The translations under genes were made by a program, and so were the position numbers. This document shows, one piece after another, positions 18,877 through 28,524 of a stretch of 64,000 nt of DNA; position 1 is the stretch's first letter; each line of letters starts with the position of its first letter. Source of the DNA: RBG-16-34-14 sp963727535 (GTDB lineage Bacteria > Bacteroidota > Ignavibacteria > Ignavibacteriales > Ignavibacteriaceae); NCBI GenBank assembly GCA_963727535.1, contig CAVSGR010000001.1, forward strand, positions 806,001 through 870,000. Reading direction: 5' to 3'. Below the pieces are notes generated by a model that saw nothing but the letters and a program-made list of their open reading frames with translations, made no database searches and had not been told where the DNA came from.

Positions 18877-20684
18877 TCAACGCACCAATCAATTGATTAC
18901 TGATTTCGGGAACTGTCTTTATCTCTTTTTTCAATTTATCTTTTTGCAGGTATGCTTCTATCATTTTTTTAGCAATTGGAGCCGCAAAGGTAGCACCGAA
19001 TCCGGCATTTTCCACAACAACTGCTATTGCAATTTTAGGATTCTCATATGGGGCAAAACAAACAAAGAAAGCATGATCTTTACCATGTGGATTTTGGGCT
19101 GTACCCGTTTTGCCGGCTATTTTAAGGTCGTTCATCCTGATACTTGTTGCAGTACCAGCGCCGTTCACAACAAGGAACATACCTTGTTTAACAATTTCAA
19201 AAGCTTCTTTTTTTACACCTGTGGAAATTTCTTTAGCTTTAAAAGGAACAAGCTGTTTTGTCTTGTCATCAATATATCCTTTTACTAAATGTGGCACATA
19301 AGATTTTCCATCGTTTGCTATAAGTGCAACATATTGTGCTAACTGTACAGGAGTTACACTTACCTCCCCTTGTCCGATACCCAGACTCGCCATAATGCTT
19401 TTCGGCCAATTTGGTCCATATATTTTTTCATAATATTTAGAATCAGGTATCAATCCGGCAACTTCTTCTCCAATATCTATTCCCGTTTTTTTATTAAAAC
19501 CGAATCTTCTTGCATAAGCTGCCCAGTTATCAATTCCAATTCTATAAATCAAATTATAGAAAAAGGTATTACATGATTTTTCTATTGCATGTATAACATT
19601 TAAAAGAACCATGTGGACCGCCGTGACATTTAAAAAACCTTCCGTACGTAAATCCCCCATTACAATAAATTGTTGTTTCATCCGTGATAACACCCATATC
19701 GAGAGCAGCCAATGCAGCGAGCAATTTAAAAGTTGAACCTGGTGGCTTAACGGACATTGTTGCCCTGTTAAATAATGGCTTGTCAGGATCCTTGTAAAGT
19801 TTGTTTAAAAATTCTCTTGATGTTACATAAGAAAATTTATTGAGATCATATTCCGGGGCACTTACTATAGCAAGTACTTCTCCTGTAGTAGGTTCAATTG
19901 CAACTGCAGCACCCCTTTTCCCTACAAATTCTTCTTCAGCAACTCTTTGAACATCGGCATCAATTGTAAGAAGCAAATCATGTCCTTTTTTTGAAGGTAT
20001 GTCTTTAGTTCCATCTTTGAATTTTCCTATTTCCCTTCTCTTAGAATCGACAAGTACATAATCATGACCTTTCTTACCTCTTAGGTATTTTTCATAGGTT
20101 CTTTCGAGACCATTATTACCAACATAGTCCCCAGGTTTATAATAATCATCTTTATCGAGCTGCCCGGGAGAAATCTCTTTATTATAACCAAAAGTATGAG
20201 ACATCATTATTCCGGCAGGATATCCTCTTTGCATTTCAACAATATAATTAACACCCGGCAGATGCAGAGAATTTTCCTCCAACCAGGAAACTACTTTAAA
20301 ATCTATTCCTCTTTTAATGCGGATTGGAATATACCTGGAATAAATCTTGTTATTATTAAGAATCTTATCAATATAACCCGAATCAACATCAAGAACGGTT
20401 TCTAATATTTTATTTAATGATCTGTCATAATTAGCCGGAGTTATCCTTAAAGTATAAGCAGGAATGTTACTAACTAAAATTTCCTTGTCCCTGGCAAGAA
20501 AGGCACCTCTCAAAGGTATCTGTTCGATCGCTTTTATACTATTGTCGGCAGATTTTTCATCATAAGATTTTTGCTGGATAATCTGCATCTGGAAAAGACG
20601 AAAAACAAGAAGAGCAAAAGTAGCTGTCAAAACAAAGTATATTATTGCTCTTCTTCTTGAAGAAGCAAACTTACCACTGATCAA
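18866..20684 (-). pseudogene. mrdA: Penicillin-binding protein 2 (MrdA), split by a one-base frameshift
   Basis: Two frames overlap: 19569-20684 holds the N-terminal part and 18866-19693 the C-terminal part. The N-part has a membrane anchor (residues 11-32), the dimerisation domain and the catalytic serine in 'PGSTFKLLAA' (about residue 317). The C-part has 'EKSCNTFFYNLIYRIG' (SxN motif) and 'AGKTGTAQNPHGKDHAFFVC' (KTG motif). Homology runs from 'HGGPHGS' straight into 'LNVIHAIEKSCN' if one base is removed from the four-A run (plus strand) at about 19602-19605. All three transpeptidase motifs are then present. PBP2 crosslinks peptidoglycan with RodA. As the enzyme is normally essential in rods, an error in a homopolymer is more likely than true loss. 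Confidence 0.9.
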
Positions 20685-21169
20685 GAAAATCTCCTTCCCG
20701 GTATAAATACGATAATCATTATACTAACAACAGCAGTATATAGTCCCGGCATAAATCCTTGTTCAAAGAAAAGAAGTAAAAAATTTCTTTGCAATTCGGC
20801 TGTTGAAAAAAATGAATATACTATTGATTCGACAATAGAACACAGCAATACAATAAAAGAAAATATATAAGTCCCGGCATAAATTTCTCTTTTATTTTCA
20901 TTCGAAAAATATCCGGCTATAAATCCTGCTATAGTTTTCGAAAGCATTGCGCTTCCTAATAAACTACCGGTAATCAAGTCAAAAAGAAAACCAAAAACGA
21001 ATCCCAGAACAGTTCCGTATACCTGCCCATAAATGATGGAATAGTAAACAAGTAAAATTAAAATTAAATCTGGTGTCGCGTTATAAAAAGCAAAAAGAGG
21101 AATTACTGTTATTTGCAAAATCAGCAACGGAATAAATATTAGTAACGGGAGGATGTATCTTATATTCAC
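20681..21169 (-). CDS. mreD: Rod shape-determining protein MreD
   Basis: A 162-residue, very hydrophobic protein with about five membrane helices. 'LQITVIPLFAFYNATPDLIL' (about 19-38) and 'YGTVLGFVFGFLFDLITGS' (about 51-69) are the usual MreD landmarks. It is part of the inner-membrane elongasome scaffold. It overlaps mrdA by 4 bases (ATGA type) and mreC by 4 bases, so the genes are translationally coupled. Confidence 0.92.
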   Translation of the reverse strand: MNIRYILPLLIFIPLLILQITVIPLFAFYNATPDLILILLVYYSIIYGQVYGTVLGFVFGFLFDLITGSLLGSAMLSKTIAGFIAGYFSNENKREIYAGTYIFSFIVLLCSIVESIVYSFFSTAELQRNFLLLFFEQGFMPGLYTAVVSIMIIVFIPGRRFS

Positions 21170-22005
21170 TTTTCTTCCCGTTTGTAAAAATTTAATTCCA
21201 GGTTTTTCTTCTCTTTGCTTTCCACAATACCTATTACAAAAACATTTTCTACAGAAACGAAATCTACATAAGATTTTATTTTTACTTCGTTAAAAATTCC
21301 CTCTTCAACTTTGGTTAAACCAAGCACCACTCCAACCTGTATTGGAACCGGCACAATAGAACTTAACTCAGATGATATAATTCTATCACCCGGTTCAACA
21401 TCATAAGTCTTAGGTACATTGATAATCACAAGATCTTCCCCGTTCCACTTCATTACACCATCGACTCTGCTTCTTTCATCTTTTACAGTAATCTTCAAAT
21501 CAATATTTTTTAATGTTCTTGCAATTGCATAATCCTCGGAGGTAGAGTTAACAATTCCAACTAATCCCATATCATTAATTACAGGCATTCCCGGTTTTAC
21601 CCCATCTTGAGAACCGATGTTTATTGTGATCGTACTTTGAGATTTTGTTAATGATTTAGATACAACCGTTGCTGGTATAAGAGGATAACTTAAAGAATCT
21701 TTTATCTCAAGAAGTTTTTTCAGTTGTCCATTTACGACAGCATACTCTCTTAGCTTGTTAACCTGAAGCATTAGTTCGGCATTAACTCTTCTCAGCCTTT
21801 CATTTTCACTTTCAACCTTAGCAGTATTAATAACATTTGAAATTACAGATGTGACTGAAGCAAAAGCACCGAAGGCTATCGAGTGAACTTTTTTTATTCC
21901 AGGTTTTTCATTTAAGGAAAGAGTTACGAGGCTAAGTATTAAGAGAAGAACTAAAATTATGTATTCTTTAAATTCGTTCCAGATTTTAGAAAAGAATCTA
22001 AACAT
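21166..22005 (-). CDS. mreC: Rod shape-determining protein MreC
   Basis: A 279-residue protein. A short cytoplasmic tail and one membrane helix (about 14-30) are followed by a coiled coil ('VESENERLRRVNAELMLQVN', about 64-83). The MreC beta-domains contain 'VVSKSLTKSQSTITINIGSQ', 'GVKPGMPVINDMGLVGIV' and 'VEPGDRIISSELSSIVPVPI'. It links MreB filaments to periplasmic PBP2. The start overlaps the mreB stop by TAATG. Confidence 0.95.
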   Translation of the reverse strand: MFRFFSKIWNEFKEYIILVLLLILSLVTLSLNEKPGIKKVHSIAFGAFASVTSVISNVINTAKVESENERLRRVNAELMLQVNKLREYAVVNGQLKKLLEIKDSLSYPLIPATVVSKSLTKSQSTITINIGSQDGVKPGMPVINDMGLVGIVNSTSEDYAIARTLKNIDLKITVKDERSRVDGVMKWNGEDLVIINVPKTYDVEPGDRIISSELSSIVPVPIQVGVVLGLTKVEEGIFNEVKIKSYVDFVSVENVFVIGIVESKEKKNLELNFYKREEK

Positions 22006-23030
22006 TAATATCTTCTGTTACGTATCAATACTTTACTAAAATGATTAAGATTTTCAATTACTTTTCCTGTTCCTCTAACAACTGCGGTTAAAGGGTCTTC
22101 TGCAACATGAACAGGAAGATTTGTTTCCATCCTTATTCTTTCATCCAATCCTTTTAACAGCGCACCGCCACCTGTTAACATTACACCACGATCAAGAATA
22201 TCTGCAGATAATTCGGGTGGAGTTCTTTCGAGCGATTGTCTTACAGCATCTACAATCTGAACAATTGCTTCATTTAAAGCTTCTCTAATTTCTACAGAAC
22301 TGACTTCAGTAGTTTTGGGAACTCCTCCGACCAAATCCCTTCCTTTAACCTGTATAGTTATTTCTTCTTTTAAAGGAACAGCAGAACCGACTTCGCATTT
22401 AATCGCTTCACTTGTTCTTTCACCAATAAGAATGTTATGATTCTTTTTGAAGAACTGCATTATCGCATAATTCATTTCATCACCGGCAATCCGGATTGAC
22501 TCTTCATTAACAATTCCCGACAAAGCGATAACGGCAATTTCAGTTGTTCCGCCGCCAATATCTATTATCATGCTTCCAACTGGAGCTTCAACATCAATTC
22601 CGATTCCAATTGCAGCTGCCATTGGTTCAGCAATTAAATGAACTTCTTTTGCACCGGCATGTTCCGCACTATCTCTTACAGCTCTTTTCTCAACTTCAGT
22701 AACACCGCTTGGAACCGCAACTACAACACGACGACTTGAAATTATTCCGCCGCGAACTTTTTTAATAAAAGCTCTTATCATTCCTTCTGCAATTTCAAAA
22801 TCAGCAATAACTCCATCGCGCATCGGTCGGGTAACTCTTATTTCTTTATGTTCTCTCCCCTGCATCTCTTTTGCTTTGTTACCAAGTGCAATAATTCTTT
22901 TTGTATTTTTATCGAAGGCAACAATCGAAGGTTCATTAAGGACAATCCCCTTTCCCTTAACCCAAATTAAAGTGTTAGCCGTCCCGAGGTCAATTGCAAT
23001 ATCGGCTGATATGAAATCGAATAATCCCAT
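22005..23030 (-). CDS. mreB: Actin-like rod shape protein MreB
   Basis: A 341-residue protein of normal length. The actin-fold motifs are all seen: phosphate-1 'DLGTANTLIWVKGKG' (about 13-27), 'VAVPSGVTEVEKRAVRDSA', phosphate-2 'MIIDIGGGTTEIAVIALSG' (about 158-176) and the adenosine motif 'GVMLTGGGALLKGLD' (about 287-301). MreB forms membrane filaments that direct the elongation machinery. It heads the mreBCD-mrdA-rodA block and follows purH by 8 bases. Confidence 0.98.
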   Translation of the reverse strand: MGLFDFISADIAIDLGTANTLIWVKGKGIVLNEPSIVAFDKNTKRIIALGNKAKEMQGREHKEIRVTRPMRDGVIADFEIAEGMIRAFIKKVRGGIISSRRVVVAVPSGVTEVEKRAVRDSAEHAGAKEVHLIAEPMAAAIGIGIDVEAPVGSMIIDIGGGTTEIAVIALSGIVNEESIRIAGDEMNYAIMQFFKKNHNILIGERTSEAIKCEVGSAVPLKEEITIQVKGRDLVGGVPKTTEVSSVEIREALNEAIVQIVDAVRQSLERTPPELSADILDRGVMLTGGGALLKGLDERIRMETNLPVHVAEDPLTAVVRGTGKVIENLNHFSKVLIRNRRY

Positions 23031-23038
23031 AAATCCTC

Positions 23039-24556
23039 TTAGTGTTTAAAGTGTCTTATGCCGGTAAAGACCATCGAAATATTATTTTGATTTGCGGCAT
23101 CAATAACTTCCTGATCTCTTACAGAACCACCGGGCTGGATAACAGATGTAGCTCCGCATTTAATAATTTCCAAAAGTCCATCTGCAAAAGGGAAAAAAGC
23201 ATCAGAAGCAGCGACCGAGCCTTTAAGATCAAGTCCATGTTCCTGAGCCTTCATATGTGCAATTTTTGATGAATCGACCCGTGACATTTGACCTGCACCT
23301 ACTCCGAGTGCCGCTTCATTTTTTGCAAAAACTATTGCATTTGATTTTGTATGTTTTGAAACAATCCAGGCAAACATTAAATCCTTAAGCTCCTTTTCAG
23401 AAGGTTTTTTATTAGTAACAAACTTTAAGGAATTCTCAGATAAGGAAATGAGGTCGGGGTCCTGAGCTATAACGCCGCCAGGGATATTTTTGAAATTCTT
23501 TCTTGTAGATCTTACCGACTTAAGCTGTCTCAAAAGTCTTCTATCCTTTTTCTTTTTAAGGATATTAACAGCTTCTTCTGTGAACTCCTTTGCACATACG
23601 ATCTCTAAGAATATTTCGTTCAACTTCTGAGCCAGTTGTTCATCAACAACAGTAGTTAAAACCACGATACCTCCAAAAGAGGAAACGGGGTCACATTTCA
23701 ATGCCTTCTCATAAGCTTCCAATGATGTAGAACCCCTTGCAACACCGGCAGGATTTTGATGTTTAATTATAGTACAGGAAGTTTCTCCGATATCCTCAGC
23801 TAATTCAACAGCAGCAACAAGATCAAGGATATTATTATAGGATAATTCTTTCCCATGAAACGTTTCGAAGTATTCATCGAAATTTCCATAGATTTCTGCT
23901 TTCTGATGTGGATTTTCTCCATACCTCAGACTTTTTTCTAATCTATAATTAACCCTGATATAAGAAGATGGTAGAGAAAATTTATTTTCGAGATAGTTGC
24001 TAATATAAGTATCATAATTTGCAGTGTGAGAAAAAGCTTCGACGGCAAGTTTCTTGCGTGTATCTTCCGAAACTTCTCCATCTTTAAGTTCGGAAATAAA
24101 AGTATCATACTGTAAAGGATCTGTAAGAACGGAAACGTGTTTATAATTTTTTGCAGAGGCTCTAATAAGGCTCGGTCCCCCGATATCAATCTGTTCAACT
24201 ATTTCATCTAAACTTGATTTAGGATTTTCCGCAGTCTTTATAAATGGATAAAGGTTAACACACACTACATCAATTGGAAAGATTTCATTTTCTTCAGCTT
24301 CTTTCTTGTCGTTTTCATTTTCTCTTCTCATCAGGATGCCGCCGAATATTTTAGGATGAAGTGTTTTTACTCTTCCGCTGAAAATTTCGGGGAAGCCAGT
24401 AACATTGCTTATTTCAGTTACTTCAACTCCGGAAAACTTTAAAAGTTTTGCCGTATTCCCTGTGGCAATTATTTTATAATTCAATTCGGTTAAAGACTTT
24501 GCTAACTCAACAACATTTGTTTTGTCCGATACACTGATTAACGCTGATTTTTCCAC
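23039..24556 (-). CDS. purH: Bifunctional AICAR formyltransferase / IMP cyclohydrolase
   Basis: A 505-residue protein with both domains. The N-terminal IMP cyclohydrolase domain (1 to about 190) has 'GFPEIFSGRVKTLHPKIFGG' (about 55-74) and 'IDIGGPSLIRASAKNYKHV'. The C-terminal AICARFT domain has the catalytic 'KHQNPAGVARG' (about 264-274) and 'LGVGAGQMSRVDS', 'ASDAFFPFADGLL'. It performs the last two steps of purine synthesis to IMP. It sits between purN and mreB, all minus strand, suggesting joint transcription of purine and cell-shape genes. Confidence 0.97.
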   Translation of the reverse strand: MEKSALISVSDKTNVVELAKSLTELNYKIIATGNTAKLLKFSGVEVTEISNVTGFPEIFSGRVKTLHPKIFGGILMRRENENDKKEAEENEIFPIDVVCVNLYPFIKTAENPKSSLDEIVEQIDIGGPSLIRASAKNYKHVSVLTDPLQYDTFISELKDGEVSEDTRKKLAVEAFSHTANYDTYISNYLENKFSLPSSYIRVNYRLEKSLRYGENPHQKAEIYGNFDEYFETFHGKELSYNNILDLVAAVELAEDIGETSCTIIKHQNPAGVARGSTSLEAYEKALKCDPVSSFGGIVVLTTVVDEQLAQKLNEIFLEIVCAKEFTEEAVNILKKKKDRRLLRQLKSVRSTRKNFKNIPGGVIAQDPDLISLSENSLKFVTNKKPSEKELKDLMFAWIVSKHTKSNAIVFAKNEAALGVGAGQMSRVDSSKIAHMKAQEHGLDLKGSVAASDAFFPFADGLLEIIKCGATSVIQPGGSVRDQEVIDAANQNNISMVFTGIRHFKH

Positions 24557-24576
24557 TAAGAACTTTTCACAATGTT

Positions 24577-25179
24577 TTAATTTATAATAACCCGGTTACT
24601 AACAATTTTAATTTTGCCTTCTGCAAATTTACTTATAACAAATGGAAGTAATTTATGTTCAGCTTCAAGAACTTTTGCTGCAACTTCTTCCGGGGAAGCA
24701 ACATCCGATATATCGACACATTTTTGAGCAATTATTCTTCCCGTATCATAAGTCTCGTCAACAAAATGAACTGTTGGACCTGAGACTTTAGCCGATGATT
24801 CAAAAACAGCTTTATGAACTTTCATTCCATATAACCCTTTTCCACCGAACGAAGGCAAAAGGGCAGGATGAATATTAATAATTTTGTTCTTGTATCCTGA
24901 AATAATGGAACCCGGAATTAATTTTAAAAATCCAGCCAGAACTATAAGATCTGTATTTTGCGAAACAATTATATCACCAAGACTTGAGTAACTAATACAG
25001 CCTTCTTTATCTCCTACTGTATAAGTCGATATCGAATTTCTTTTTGCAATCTCAAAAGCACCGCACTGTAATTTATCGCTGACAACAGCTGTAACGTTTA
25101 TTTTACCCTTAAGTAATTCCGAATTTAAAATTGCCTCAAGGTTAGAACCGCGCCCGGAAACAAATACAACGATATTCAA
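24577..25179 (-). CDS. purN: Phosphoribosylglycinamide formyltransferase PurN
   Basis: A 200-residue protein of standard length. 'VVFVSGRGSNLEAIL' (4-18) is the phosphate loop, 'IINIHPALLPSFGGKGLYG' (about 100-118) carries the catalytic Asn-His pair, and 'SGPTVHFVDETYDTGRIIAQ' holds the catalytic Asp. It uses 10-formyl-THF to formylate GAR in the third purine step. purH follows 20 bases downstream, so the two purine genes form an operon. Confidence 0.96.
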   Translation of the reverse strand: MNIVVFVSGRGSNLEAILNSELLKGKINVTAVVSDKLQCGAFEIAKRNSISTYTVGDKEGCISYSSLGDIIVSQNTDLIVLAGFLKLIPGSIISGYKNKIINIHPALLPSFGGKGLYGMKVHKAVFESSAKVSGPTVHFVDETYDTGRIIAQKCVDISDVASPEEVAAKVLEAEHKLLPFVISKFAEGKIKIVSNRVIIN

Positions 25180-25262
25180 TTTTTTATACTAAGGCTGCTG
25201 AAAAATTAGTTAAATAGTGAAATATTGTCAATTATGACATAAAATGTTAGAACAATTAATTT

Positions 25263-26765
25263 TTATAGCTGTTCCTTCTGCTTCAACGAATTAATCAAAG
25301 TCTTCAACTTATTTTGGTAATCATAGTCATTGTAATCTTCTGCTTGTTCTATAAAATAATTTGTCGCGACTTTATCACCTAAATAATAGTTAGCTCTTGC
25401 GGCATAATAACAAGCATAAGGCAAAATCCATTTTTCATCCTTAACCTCAGTTTTTATTGCAGCAGAAGCAAGACTAAGTGATTCATCATATTTACCAAGG
25501 TTAAAAGCAGCTTCATTTAAATAAAGATACGCTTCGGCTTTTAATTTACTGCCTGTAATTTTTTTAAGAAGAGAACCTAACGAATCATAAGCGGCCTGAT
25601 AGTTTCCGGCTTCAATCATGTTATCGGCTTTAATAACATCAATTTCATTATCGGATAAAGTCCTTTTTAGATAAATACTCCCTTTACGCTTAGCATAATT
25701 ATCATCATCGAGATCCATATTCCCGTTTTCACAGGAACTGAAATAAACAATGGCGCTATCTCTTAATCCCGTAATTTCATAGCTCACTCCTAATCGGAAT
25801 GATGCAATCCCGGTATAATCATTGTCCGGAGTTGTTTTAAGAAATTTTTTGTAATGAACGATTGCAGAATCAAATTGATTCTTTTTATAGAAAACATCTC
25901 CAATTAAAAAGTTGGAAAAGGCAATTACCTGAAGGAATTTTTCATTGTCATAGTTCACAATTTTTCTTAAAATTTTCTCAGCCGCATTAAGCTTTCTCTC
26001 TTTTATATCTAAAGACGCAAGCGAGTATTTAAACAAAAGATTTTCAGGATATTTATTTACTAATTTTGTTAGGTATTTCATTCCTTCTACAGAATCCGGT
26101 GTAACCTGGGAGTAATAATACTGAGCCTCGATTTTACAATATGTTCCCTCATCGGCAGCTAACTTTAAGTATTTAATACCAAGCTCTTTATCCCCACCTA
26201 TTCCAGCAAGTTTAAGCACCCACCTGAAAGCGCCGGGAGTTTGCCCCGCAGCAAAATTATAAAGTCCCAAACCAAGGTAAGCATCATATCTTTCAGGGTT
26301 AATTTCAATTGCTTCCTCCAGGTATGAATTTGATTTTTTACCTGCCCAAACCGCATCGAGATAATTTTCAGCGGCAGCAAAAGCAATTGCCCTATATGAA
26401 TAATTTGAACCGAGAAGATAAAGCAGAGTATCACTATTAGAATCCTGATCGAGTAACTCAAGTCCTTTTTCAATCGCAGTATCGGAATAAGCAGTAAAAA
26501 TGTTCAACTCGTTTTTATCTTTACTGCTTAGATAGTACCACACATAAATTCCTGAAAGATAGTGGTAACCTTCCGGTCTCTCTGGATATTTTTTTATGAT
26601 ATCCCTGAAAGTTTCCTCTGCCATTTCCCACTTGAAATGATAACTCTGTTCCAATCCCTGCATAATATTTTTTTCAGAGATCCCTTTTGTCTGTGCAAAA
26701 ACAGTGCAAGAAAAAATTAGTAAAAAGAATATCAAGCAGAAATGTTTAGTAATTCTGAATATCAT
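25263..26765 (-). CDS. Secreted TPR-repeat protein
   Basis: A 500-residue protein with a signal peptide (1-24, hydrophobic core then 'SCTVFAQ'). A cysteine in 'IFSCTVFA' leaves open a lipobox-like reading, but the spacing is not ideal. The rest is TPR-like helical repeats: 'AEETFRDIIKKYPERPEGYH', 'AIEINPERYDAYLGLGLYNF', 'YYKKFLKTTPDN'-like and 'ALANYYLGD'-like blocks. It is probably a periplasmic scaffold for protein-protein contacts. It stands between pyrG and purN on the same strand and shares no obvious function with them. The specific role is unknown. Confidence 0.8.
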   Translation of the reverse strand: MIFRITKHFCLIFFLLIFSCTVFAQTKGISEKNIMQGLEQSYHFKWEMAEETFRDIIKKYPERPEGYHYLSGIYVWYYLSSKDKNELNIFTAYSDTAIEKGLELLDQDSNSDTLLYLLGSNYSYRAIAFAAAENYLDAVWAGKKSNSYLEEAIEINPERYDAYLGLGLYNFAAGQTPGAFRWVLKLAGIGGDKELGIKYLKLAADEGTYCKIEAQYYYSQVTPDSVEGMKYLTKLVNKYPENLLFKYSLASLDIKERKLNAAEKILRKIVNYDNEKFLQVIAFSNFLIGDVFYKKNQFDSAIVHYKKFLKTTPDNDYTGIASFRLGVSYEITGLRDSAIVYFSSCENGNMDLDDDNYAKRKGSIYLKRTLSDNEIDVIKADNMIEAGNYQAAYDSLGSLLKKITGSKLKAEAYLYLNEAAFNLGKYDESLSLASAAIKTEVKDEKWILPYACYYAARANYYLGDKVATNYFIEQAEDYNDYDYQNKLKTLINSLKQKEQL

Positions 26766-26802
26766 AGCGTTATCAAAAAAAATTGGTCAGCAAACTCTAA
26801 GT

Positions 26803-28443
26803 TTATACTTCTACGAGTTTTATTTCCTTTTCTTTAGAATGGATAAGAGAAGCTTTTACAAACTCTCTGAATAATGGATGAGCTTTAGTTGCTCTTGATT
26901 TTAATTCCGGATGGAACTGGCATCCTAGAAACCAGGGATGGTCGGGAATTTCAATTATCTCCACAAGTTGCCTGTCAGGAGAAAGCCCGCTGAATATCAT
27001 TCCATGTTCAGATAAAGTCTTCCTGAATTTGTTGTTCACTTCAAAACGGTGCCTGTGTCTTTCTGAAATGAAATTACTTTTATAAGCTTTAAATGCAAGA
27101 GTATCTTCTTCAAGGTTACAAGGATAAGAACCCAGTCTCATAGTCGCGCCCATATTCTTAATATTTTTTTGCTCCGGCATAAGATCTATTACACTAAAAT
27201 GATTTCCTTTGAATTCAGAACTGTTTGCTTTTGAAATACCACATACATTACGTGCAAATTCAATTACAGCACACTGCAAACCAAGGCATATTCCTAAAAA
27301 AGGAATTTTATTTTCTCTCGCATAACGAATAGCTTTTATTTTTCCCTCGATCCCCCTCTCACCAAAACCTCCGGGAATTAAAATGCCATGAATTCCCTGA
27401 AGAAGTTTGTCAGGGGAAACATCATCTAATTCCTCCGCTCTTACTTGTCTTACTATAACTTTTGCATTGTTTTCAGCACCAGCATGAATAAAAGATTCCA
27501 TTATACTCTTATAGGCATCAAGATGATCGGTATATTTTCCGCATACAGCAATCTCAACTGTGCCCGAAGGATTTTTAACATTTCCAACAAGGGTTTCCCA
27601 TTCTTCAAGCTTTATTTTTTTATCAGGGAGATTCAGTTTGTTCATAACTATTTGGTCAAATTTTTCTTTAAAGAGAACCAACGGTACTTCATAAATTGAA
27701 GAACAATCATAAGCAGAAATAACAGATTTGGATTCCACATTGCAGAAAAGAGCAATTTTATCTCTTAAATCTTTAGTAAGCTTTTTCTCGGAACGGCAGA
27801 TAAGTAAATCCGGTTGGATGCCAAGTGCAAGAAGGTTTTTTACACTGTGTTGAGTTGGTTTCGTTTTTACTTCTCCCGCAGCAGGTATAAAAGGAACCAG
27901 GGTAACATGAATACTAATTGCATTCTTCTTCCCAAACTCAAGCATAAGTTGACGCATAGCTTCAATAAAAGGAAGTGATTCAATATCACCAACAGTTCCG
28001 CCAATTTCTGTAATAATAATATCGTACTCACCAAGCTCGGCAAGAGCTGTCATCCTGGATTTTATTTCATCAGTTATATGTGGAATAACCTGGACAGTAG
28101 CTCCTAAGTAATCACCTCTTCTTTCCTTTGTAATTACTTCGTTATAAACCTGACCTGTAGTTGTGTTATTATTGTGTGTCATATTAACGTCTAAAAATCG
28201 CTCATAATGACCAAGATCCAGGTCAGTTTCCGCTCCATCATCGGTAACATAAACCTCACCATGTTGAAAAGGATTCATTGTCCCCGGATCAACATTTATA
28301 TAAGGATCAAATTTCTGAATTGTTACTTTGAAGCCGCGTTGCTTTAAGAGGAGACCAAGAGAGGAGGCTGTAATGCCTTTTCCAAGTGAAGAGACTACTC
28401 CACCTGTTACGAATATGAATTTTACTTTTTTCCGATGCGCCAT
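26803..28443 (-). CDS. pyrG: CTP synthase
   Basis: A 546-residue full-length enzyme. The amidoligase domain starts 'FIFVTGGVVSSLGKGITASS' (about 9-28) and has 'DPYINVDPGTMNPFQHGEVY'. The C-terminal class I glutaminase has 'PGGFGERGIEGK', the catalytic cysteine in 'FLGICLGLQCAVIEF' (about 385) and the His-Glu pair in 'CQFHPELKSR' (about 516-525). It makes CTP from UTP with glutamine as ammonia donor. It lies downstream of citrate synthase on the same strand. Confidence 0.98.
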   Translation of the reverse strand: MAHRKKVKFIFVTGGVVSSLGKGITASSLGLLLKQRGFKVTIQKFDPYINVDPGTMNPFQHGEVYVTDDGAETDLDLGHYERFLDVNMTHNNNTTTGQVYNEVITKERRGDYLGATVQVIPHITDEIKSRMTALAELGEYDIIITEIGGTVGDIESLPFIEAMRQLMLEFGKKNAISIHVTLVPFIPAAGEVKTKPTQHSVKNLLALGIQPDLLICRSEKKLTKDLRDKIALFCNVESKSVISAYDCSSIYEVPLVLFKEKFDQIVMNKLNLPDKKIKLEEWETLVGNVKNPSGTVEIAVCGKYTDHLDAYKSIMESFIHAGAENNAKVIVRQVRAEELDDVSPDKLLQGIHGILIPGGFGERGIEGKIKAIRYARENKIPFLGICLGLQCAVIEFARNVCGISKANSSEFKGNHFSVIDLMPEQKNIKNMGATMRLGSYPCNLEEDTLAFKAYKSNFISERHRHRFEVNNKFRKTLSEHGMIFSGLSPDRQLVEIIEIPDHPWFLGCQFHPELKSRATKAHPLFREFVKASLIHSKEKEIKLVEV

Positions 28444-28524
28444 TCTGTTTGTTTTTGCATCGAAATATAGAATAAGCTGAGACGAAAAACAAAAAATATT
28501 TCAGAAAGATTCAAAATAAAAATA

